Shown here one piece after another: positions 6,816-14,900 of a stretch of DNA of 16,306 bases. The translations under genes and the position numbers were made by a program. Every line of letters begins with the position of its first letter. Within the stretch, counting starts at the first letter, position 1. This stretch comes from Bacteroidales bacterium. Lineage in GTDB: Bacteria; Bacteroidota; Bacteroidia; Bacteroidales; WCHB1-69. Where the stretch lies: contig JAIRTU010000115.1 in NCBI GenBank assembly GCA_031254735.1, positions 1-16,306 of the forward strand, given 5' to 3'. Under the pieces are notes generated by a model. The model saw nothing but the letters and a program-made list of their open reading frames with translations, was not told the origin of the DNA and did no database searches.

Positions 6816-8582
6816 ATGGAATGGAAATCTTTTTATAAAACAATATTTCTTTTGTGTGCGGTGTTTTGTTTTACAATCGGACATGCTCACAACGAACATC
6901 TTCAAAGAGAATCGTATCATAAAAAATTATCGCAATTATATCAGCAGGCATACATCAGCAAAGACTATCCCAAAGTGTTGAGCTATCTGCAAGAAATGCA
7001 ATCGTTGGCAGAAGCAAATAATTGGACGGATTTACAGATAGAAGTCCTTAACGACATGGGATATTTGTATTCAACGGTATTGGAATACGACAAAGCAATG
7101 CAACATTTTGTACTGTCGTATGAAATTGCGGTTGCTTGTGAAAACCTTAATGGACAGATACTTACTTTGAGTAATATAGGTTGGCAATATTCGTTGGAAC
7201 GAAATTACGAAAAGGCACAAACATATACCAAAGAGGCTTACGATATTTCAATAAAAGTAAACGACAGCATCCGCATTGGGCAAATGGCGATGAATTTGGC
7301 GGACAATTACAATACGATCAACAAACTTGACAGTGCCGAAAAATACATAAATATTGCTTTGGAAATGCTTAAAGGACGAGAAAGCATTATCGGAATGCCA
7401 CATGCAGTAACAATAAAGATGAAAAATTTATATCTGCAAAGAAAATATCAACAGGCAGAGAGTTTGGCACTGGATTATCTGAATGAATTTCCCGAAAAAC
7501 GAATTGACGATGTAAAATCTCAATTTTTCCTTCTTCTGTCGAAAAACTACGAAAAGCAAAATAAAATCTCAAAAGCGATAGTCTCGGCAAAAGAGTCGTT
7601 AAAAAATAATCCCAATATTACAAACATCGTGGAAATATACAATCATTTAGCCGATTTGTATATAGGAAATAAAAATTGGACACTCGCCTTTGCCTATAAA
7701 GATTCTGCTATGCAGGCAAAAGATTCTTTGATCAACCTTAGCGAAATAGACAGAATGATAAACACTCAAATTCGTTTGGAACTTTCTAATTCTGAAAAGA
7801 GACTTATCGAAAACAGAGCCAAGCAAAAAGCCGAACGCAATTTGTTTGTTTCCATACTGATATTTATGACAATACTTACTATTGTTTTGGTGTGGATATT
7901 TAGAATGCGATCGGTGAAAAGCAAGCAGCAAAAAATAATTCTGGAAAATATGCAGAAGATTACCAAACTGAAGCTGCAACAGGAACACAATCAGAAACTG
8001 ATTATGGAACAACAGTTTAAAGAGAAAGAAACTTTAACATTGTTGGAACAAGAGCAGTTGAACAACGAAAAACTGCGTTTGGAACGGCAATTGAAAGAGC
8101 AGGAAACCGTAGCTTTGTTGGAACAGGAACGTTTGAATAACGAAATAGAAGCAAAAAACAGGCAGTTGACCGCAAAAATCTTAACTCATACCACACGATA
8201 CGGATGGATAAAAGAAATGCTGCAGTCGCTTTCGGCAATTCCTGAAAAATCAAAAAGTCCCGCATTGGAAGCCATCATTCGGAAGTTGAAACTCGAATTG
8301 GCCGATTCTACCGAATGGAATAATTTCCTCACGCATTTTGAACAGATGAACCCGCTGTTGCTCTCTTTGCTCAAACGCACGCATCCGTATTTAACGGCAG
8401 GCGATATGCAACTGCTTGCCTGTGTATATTTAGAACTGGATACAAAGAAAATAACCTATTTGCTGAATATCTCGGTTGTGGCATATCGGAAAAAGAAGCA
8501 ACGTCTTGCAGGCAAAATGGGATTGAAAGTGTCCGAACTCTATATCTATTTACGAGATATAGCAATTGCAACTCCTTTGTAG
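6816..8582 (+). CDS. Membrane TPR protein with C-terminal LuxR-like helix-turn-helix (putative one-component regulator)
   Basis: The protein has 588 residues from the ATG at 6816. Residues 1-25 form a signal peptide ending GHA. About six tetratricopeptide repeats span roughly 45-320, for example LNDMGYLYSTVLEYDKAMQH and LSNIGWQYSLERNYEKAQTY. A transmembrane helix follows (about 343-363, LFVSILIFMTILTIVLVWIF). A long Gln/Glu/Lys/Leu coiled coil (about 365-455) contains a 25-residue tandem duplication. The C-terminal region (about 520-583, LTAGDMQLLACVYLELDTKKITYLLNIS...KMGL) matches the LuxR/GerE-like helix-turn-helix of Bacteroidetes TPR regulators. The expected topology is a periplasmic TPR sensor with cytoplasmic coiled coil and DNA-binding domain. 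Such genes often sit beside a surface or polysaccharide locus they control; here the next gene encodes a giant secreted protein. The target and signal are not shown by sequence. Confidence 0.8.
   Translation: MEWKSFYKTIFLLCAVFCFTIGHAHNEHLQRESYHKKLSQLYQQAYISKDYPKVLSYLQEMQSLAEANNWTDLQIEVLNDMGYLYSTVLEYDKAMQHFVLSYEIAVACENLNGQILTLSNIGWQYSLERNYEKAQTYTKEAYDISIKVNDSIRIGQMAMNLADNYNTINKLDSAEKYINIALEMLKGRESIIGMPHAVTIKMKNLYLQRKYQQAESLALDYLNEFPEKRIDDVKSQFFLLLSKNYEKQNKISKAIVSAKESLKNNPNITNIVEIYNHLADLYIGNKNWTLAFAYKDSAMQAKDSLINLSEIDRMINTQIRLELSNSEKRLIENRAKQKAERNLFVSILIFMTILTIVLVWIFRMRSVKSKQQKIILENMQKITKLKLQQEHNQKLIMEQQFKEKETLTLLEQEQLNNEKLRLERQLKEQETVALLEQERLNNEIEAKNRQLTAKILTHTTRYGWIKEMLQSLSAIPEKSKSPALEAIIRKLKLELADSTEWNNFLTHFEQMNPLLLSLLKRTHPYLTAGDMQLLACVYLELDTKKITYLLNISVVAYRKKKQRLAGKMGLKVSELYIYLRDIAIATPL
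8013..8162 (+). repeat. 75-bp tandem duplication in the regulator coiled coil
   Basis: Two adjacent in-frame 75-bp copies (8013-8087 and 8088-8162) encode 25-residue segments beginning QFKEKETLTLLEQEQLNNEK and QLKEQETVALLEQERLNNEI. They diverge at the nucleotide level, so the duplication is not recent. A 25-residue period is not a multiple of seven, so the heptad register must shift at the junction. Confidence 0.8.
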
Positions 8583-8659
8583 CTTAAACGTTTGTTAAAG
8601 GCTTTTATTCGGTGTTGAAGAAAATATTGCAATTATTTTTTTAATGTTTATTAACGAAA

Positions 8660-8703
8660 TGTCTTCCTTTTGTCTTCTTTTTGTCTTTCTATTGTCTCTC
8701 TGT
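8660..8703 (+). repeat. Four phased 11-bp direct repeats upstream of the giant gene promoter
   Basis: Contiguous 11-bp units start at 8660, 8671, 8682 and 8693: TGTCTTCCTTT, TGTCTTCTTTT, TGTCTTTCTAT, TGTCTCTCTGT. TGTCT is invariant. The spacing is about one helical turn, so all copies face the same side of the DNA. The array ends two bases before the predicted -33 element. A regulator-binding array is a reasonable inference; a low-complexity pyrimidine tract is the alternative. Confidence 0.6.
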
Positions 8704-8705
8704 TT

Positions 8706-8739
8706 TTTGAGGTTGTTATCTTGATTTGATTTATCTTTG
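8706..8739 (+). promoter_or_regulatory. Predicted promoter of the giant secreted-protein gene
   Basis: TTTG at 8706-8709 and TATCTTTG at 8732-8739 match the Bacteroidetes -33 (TTTG) and -7 (TAnnTTTG) elements, with a 22-bp spacer, slightly longer than usual. Transcription would start near 8746, giving a leader of about 217 nt. No clear terminator was found between the regulator stop (8582) and here, so read-through from the regulator is also possible. Confidence 0.5.
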
Positions 8740-8962
8740 CTTTGTCAATTTTAATCGAAATCAGGCGGAAACAATTTGGCAGTTAAATTTTTATTAATTG
8801 ATGAAATAATATATTGGCATTTCGCATAAGAAACAAATTATAATTTTTGTAAATAAAATGCTATTAAAAGATTGCAAGCAGTAACCGAAATATAGAATAA
8901 ATGGGAGTAAGCCGAAAATCCTGTGTAAATAAGAGTAGGCAATAATTTAAAAAATATTTATA
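8740..8962 (+). other. Long AT-rich 5' leader of the giant gene
   Basis: About 220 bases lie between the predicted promoter and the ATG at 8963. The stretch is strongly AT-rich, with no open frame of note, no recognisable riboswitch and no strong hairpin. Bases just before the ATG are almost all A and T, which is the usual Bacteroidetes translation signal in place of a Shine-Dalgarno site. Confidence 0.45.
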
Positions 8963-11900
8963 ATGAAAAGAATAATCACATTACCGATTTTGATGTTGTG
9001 TATACTGCAATCAGTTTATTCACAACAGGTATACCAAGAAGACTTTGACGGGAATACCGTCTCGTTTACCGCAACACCGCTTCATTCTTGGATACCCAAC
9101 ACTAATTATTATCTGCCCGGTTTTACCCATGCAGCGGTTTCCAAGTCATATTTGGGGTTTGTGCCAAATCGAATAGGCGATACCACTATTTTGCAACTTG
9201 CAGGTGCGTATAATTTTTCGGGATATTCGTATGTACGACTTCAGTTTAGCCATATCTGTAAGGTATCGCCCAGAGACACAACCTTGATACAGTTTAAGCG
9301 ATCTTGGGAGTCGAATTGGACGACAATCCATTCGGATTGGTATGGCGGAGAAGCCGAAAATTACGCCCATCAAGGGTTTAATGCGGCAAGTTACCCACAA
9401 TGGCGTTCAGACGACAGTACGATTATTCCTTCTCAATCGTGGTGGAAAGACGAAATTTTTGACATGTCGAACGATTGGAATAATGAATCTTCTGTGCAAC
9501 TGCGTTTTGTGATTATCCACGGCGCTGTTGCCAATACACAGGCTTCTTTGGGGTGGTTGTTGGAGAATATAATGGTAACCGCTGCCCCTTACGAACTCTT
9601 TCTTCCCGAAGCCGCATTTCTGCCTCCTTTGGTTAAAGATACAGTATATAAAACCGGACCTTGGGCTATCAACGCCAAAGTAATGAGTCGCACATCGGCA
9701 GATATACAGCAACCTCGTGTGGTATATACGGCGAGTAAAAACGGCGTACCTTTCAAAACGGATTCTGTGTTAATGACGAATATATCGGGCGATTCTTTGT
9801 GGACGGCTCATATCGAACAGTTTGAAACAGGCTCAGAGGTTTCGTATTCTATCACAGGAAAAGACATGAATAATAATTCGTCAAAAATAGAGGCAAAATA
9901 TACGATAAACATACCACCTTCCGGCACACAAACAGGTTTTGCTGCGATCGAGCTTGATGCACGTACTATTTTTACTGTTCCGATAGGTCTGCGAGATAAT
10001 TTCACGTGGACACGCCAGTTGTATCTTGGCTCGGAACTCTCTCCGAATAATACTGGCGGGACGATTACAAAAATGGCGTGGCATTACGCCTCAAACAATA
10101 CATGGATGTATACCAAGCAATCTTGTTATTTCAAAGTGGTAGACGATACCGTGATGACTTCCAATGCTTATGTTGATCCTCTATCAGACGGAGCCGCATT
10201 GGTATATCAGGGAAATATAGGAGCGACAGCGTCCGGTTGGGTGGAAATAGATTTGAGTACGGAATTTTTTCTGCCGCCCGGCAAGAATTTGATGATATAT
10301 TGGAATCATCAGCATGGGGCAAATTTGGGTAGTGGTTATGCTTGGAGTATTCACTCGACAGGACAAAATATGACAGCTTACGGGGGTTCTCTCACCAGCT
10401 TTAGCGGTGCTGCGAGTGGGTATAATTTTGCGACATATCGTCCTGATGCACGATTTTTTATTGTAGGCGGTCCCTCTTTGAATCATTCGGCAGCCATATC
10501 TTCCATCGACATTACCGATACGGTGGCAGTAGTTGCCAATGTTTCTACTCCTCTGTATGTCAATTTGAAAAACAAAGGATTGGATACCCTGCGAAGTGCT
10601 GTTATTTATCATATTATCAATAATGGAACGCCAATTCAAACCGCTTACAATTCTCCTTTCGGCTTAACTTGGGATATGAACGATCGAGTATGGTTAGGCG
10701 ATTTTCAGGCAAAGGTAAACGGAAAAGATACCATTACAGTTTGGGTAGAATATCCCAACGGAATGTATGATTCTACTACCTTTGACGACACTTTGACAAA
10801 GATAATCTACGGATCGTCGGATTATAATATGTATTTTGTCGAAAAAGTTGTTGATACCGTTACCATTACGGGTCCTTTTGCTATTTCGGCACATGTTTCT
10901 ACTCATTCTTCGCAAGGAGGCGGAAATGTAGTTTTGGAGGTGAATTCTACAAAAGACGGACAAACAACAACGCTTTTGTTGTCCATGCAATATAATTCCA
11001 AAAGGAAATTGTATGTAACCGAAATTCCCCAAATTCCATTCGGCACGCACGTTGTTTATAGTATTACCAAAACCGATTATTTGGGTAATGTGGTTTCCAT
11101 TGTCGACAGTTTTTATGTAAAGCGAGAAACAGCCAATCAACAGACAGGCAATTATAAGTATATAGGAAGTCCTGCATCGCCTTATACGATTGACAATATT
11201 CCGTATAATACTCAATGGGAATATGGTTGGAGCAGAGTTTTGGTACTTGCTTCGGAATTGAATGCCGGCAGTCTCGGATGTATCATAAATTCCATAGCCT
11301 ATTATCCCAACAGTTACAACAGAGGAACTATGATTAGACAATCGGTTTATTTTAAGGCGGTATCGGAAACGAACATAACCGATGCCGATTGGATAGATCC
11401 CATAGCGGAGGGCGCCTCTCCGGTATTCGCAGGCAGTGTACCACCACCTCCAAACAATACATGGATGAATATAACGCTGGATACCGAATTTGAGCTTCCT
11501 CCAAATTTAAATTTAATGATATGGTGGTTGAATGAATCAAATGGATATTCGGGACTAACCACGTGGAAATCGGAAAATGCGTCCGCCAACGATATGTCGG
11601 CATTCGCTTTCGATATGACGTCGCTCACGGGAGGAAATCAGGGTAAGGGAAAAACTACATCACGCCCGGTGATGCGTTTTGAAGTCTTTAATGCCGCAAG
11701 TTTGGACGAAGACCATTCCGTTGCGTTAAAAACAATAGAATCGCCTTCGGAAAAAATAAATACAGTCGGTCAGCCGATACCAATAAGTGTATCGCTTAAA
11801 AATTTGGGAAGAAATGATCTGGATTCCTGTTTGATAAATTGGTCACTCAATGGTCAACTGCAAGCGCCGACCTATATCTACAGAGGACGGTACAATGGAA

Positions 11901-14900
11901 AATTGTGGGGAGATTTTTCCGATACCGTTACCATTGGATATTATCTTCCGACAGAAGGAGAAGTAGCCGATATAATCGTTTGGGTGAGCATGCCGAATAA
12001 CGAAATAGACAATATTACCAACGATGACACTTTATCGATAAAAACGATAGCCTGTACACATCCTTTGACAGGAGTATACACCATAGGTTCATCGCCTGCG
12101 GCAGATTATCGCAATATGGAGTCTGTTATCTGCGCATTGAAACAATGTGGCATGTCGGGAAAGCTCACACTGCGGTTGGAAGCAGAAAAGCATACCGAAA
12201 GTATTGATTTATCGGCATTGAATGCCATTGCAGGAAATACTGATACCATAGAAATCGTTTCATTATCGGGTAATGCAAGCAATACCATTATCGAAACCGA
12301 TAACTTTGGTATTAAATTGGGTGCGGTCAGCAATGTGCTTGTTAAAGATATTACCATAAATCTTTTGGGAGCAGGATATGGCATTGAGTTGGGTTCGGGC
12401 AATAATATAGAAATCAACAATTGTTATATCTATTTGGATACTGCTGTTGCCGCGGGATTATCCGCAAGCAATGCCAATACACATATTGGTATTTATAAGG
12501 CACAATCTGTCATTTCAAACAATGTACGGATAGTAAACAATTTTATTTCGGGAGGATATTACGGAACAATGCTTTATGGAGGATATCCGTTGGTTGCAAA
12601 TGTGGATTGGCTGTATGAAAACAATCGTCACGAAAATGCGTATATGTATGGTGCGGTGTTGCGTAATGGTGGTTTCATCAGTATATCCGATAATGTTTTC
12701 TTACCTGCGTCAAACAGTGCATATACTGCCACCGATTGGTGGGGATTGACGGTTGAAGAAAGCTATGCAGGCGTAATAGCAAACAACAGAGTGAATGCAA
12801 GTAGACATCCGAATTTAATACATGGTAGCGGTATATATTTGTATGCGAACAATTCGGCTTACGCCATGCCACCGATTTTGGTAAAAAATAATGAAATTAT
12901 TATGAATGCCAAATCAGACAGCCTTTACGGAATGAATTTATATAATACCTCTGCCGATGTATACCATAATTCTATTTATATAAACAGCGATTCTCTGTCG
13001 AAAAATTGTGCCTTACGTGTAGAATCGGACAAAACGGTGAACGTTTCCAACAATAATATTGTATCTGCGTTTGGCTATGTACTTTCTTATACGGATTCTT
13101 CCACTGTTTCCGATTACAACAATCTTTATACCGGCGGTACAGTATTGGGAAATTATGCAGGAAACGTTTGTAGCAATTTCTCTTTCTGGCAAGAAATTAC
13201 AGGAAAAGACGAACATTCGGTTTCTCTCATGCCTGTGTTTGTGGATGTTAATCATTCAATGGAATTATCTTCCAATTTTGAAGACTATTTGTGTCCTGTA
13301 TTTTCCAATGTTTCGACAGATATAAACGGCAATCAAAGACTTGAATTTACAACAATGGGTTGCCATACATTTGAACCGTATAGCAACAATTATATTTTTT
13401 TCGATTTTCACCAATGGAACAATGTGGTATTTACGGGACAAATAATACCGGTAAATATTTATGTACGGAATATGAGTGCAAATCCGATTAATACACTTAC
13501 GTTTGAATGGTCGTTGAATGAAGCAACGCCAACACCATACACGTATACATTTGCCGTTCCGCTTGTTACTGTTGCCGATACGGTTATTACCATAGGTACT
13601 TTTACCGTTTCTCCACAGGATAAAGTAGAAGTGTGGTTGCGATCGATCAATGGAGATATAAATCACGCTCATAAAACTTCTATTTCTGCCCGTTCGCAAA
13701 TGGAAAAGCTGGCAGAGTTTGTTCCACCGTTTGTAGAAGATACCATTTATAATCTGACCTTTGACGTGAATGCTTTAATACGTGTGCAACCGGATGCTTT
13801 GACAAGGCAACCTCAATTGGATATTACATCCATAATCAATGAAACGGATACTGCTTATTCGTCTGCTTTGATGACATTGACCGATGGTATTTGGCACGTT
13901 ACGCTTCCGCAGCAATATTATAACAGCCGGGTTATTTATTCTTTAACCGTAACCGATCTGACAGGAAATACTGTCACGATCACAGATTCTACCTGTATAA
14001 AATACACTCCGTTTCTAAAACAGGATACCGTACTTATAGGAACAGAGGCAAGAGGAGGTTTTAATGCGTGGTCGAATCCATATAAGGTAGATTATGAATA
14101 TTCATGGTCGCGGAATTATTATATGGCGTACGAAATAGATAAAGACAAAAAAGAAGGAGGTTATATAAAGAGTATTGCATTTTATAACGATCAAGCCTAT
14201 GGAAACTCAACCTCGGTTAGAAATGTGTCTTTTTATTTAAATGCGGTTACCGACTCTATTGTCGGAGACGAATTGTATATAGATCCTGTAGCAGACGGTG
14301 CTACATTGGTTTGGGGTCCCACTACAAGCAATACCTATGGAAAAGGTTGGGTAACATTTGAATTGGATACGCATTTTTATCTTCCGCCCAATATGAACCT
14401 GTTGGTATATTGTGAAAACCGCAACGGCATTTTCAGCAATTTCACGAATGCTGTATGGCAATACTCGGAACAAAATAAGTACACATCCATTTCCGATTAT
14501 TACGATCTTCATTTTCCATCAGACATCACATCTCCTTTTCGACGGAAAAGCTTTAATCGACCGAACATGCAACTTGAAATTTATATTCCGTCCGATCTGT
14601 ATTCGGGATATAACCTTGCTGTTGCCTCTGTGGTAGAACCTGTAAACAAAGAAGAGGAGTTGTGTACACCGTATCATATTCCGGTAAAGGTCGCGGTTGT
14701 AAATTTGGGAACGGACGATATAGATTTTGCCGAGCATAATCTTCAAGTGGGCGTAGAAGTAACAGATCCTTTAGGAAATGTGTCTTTTTATGCCAACATC
14801 ATTTCTACAGGAGGGATAGCTTCGGGAAAAACCGATACCTTGGAATTTATCCCGATATTACCGCTTTTAGACAGGGGAAGTTATGCCATTAAAGTATGGA

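Noticed and set aside
8583..8660. Terminator after the TPR regulator
   Set aside because: AAACGTTT and nearby AT-rich repeats do not form a stable stem followed by a T run, so I could not support a terminator.
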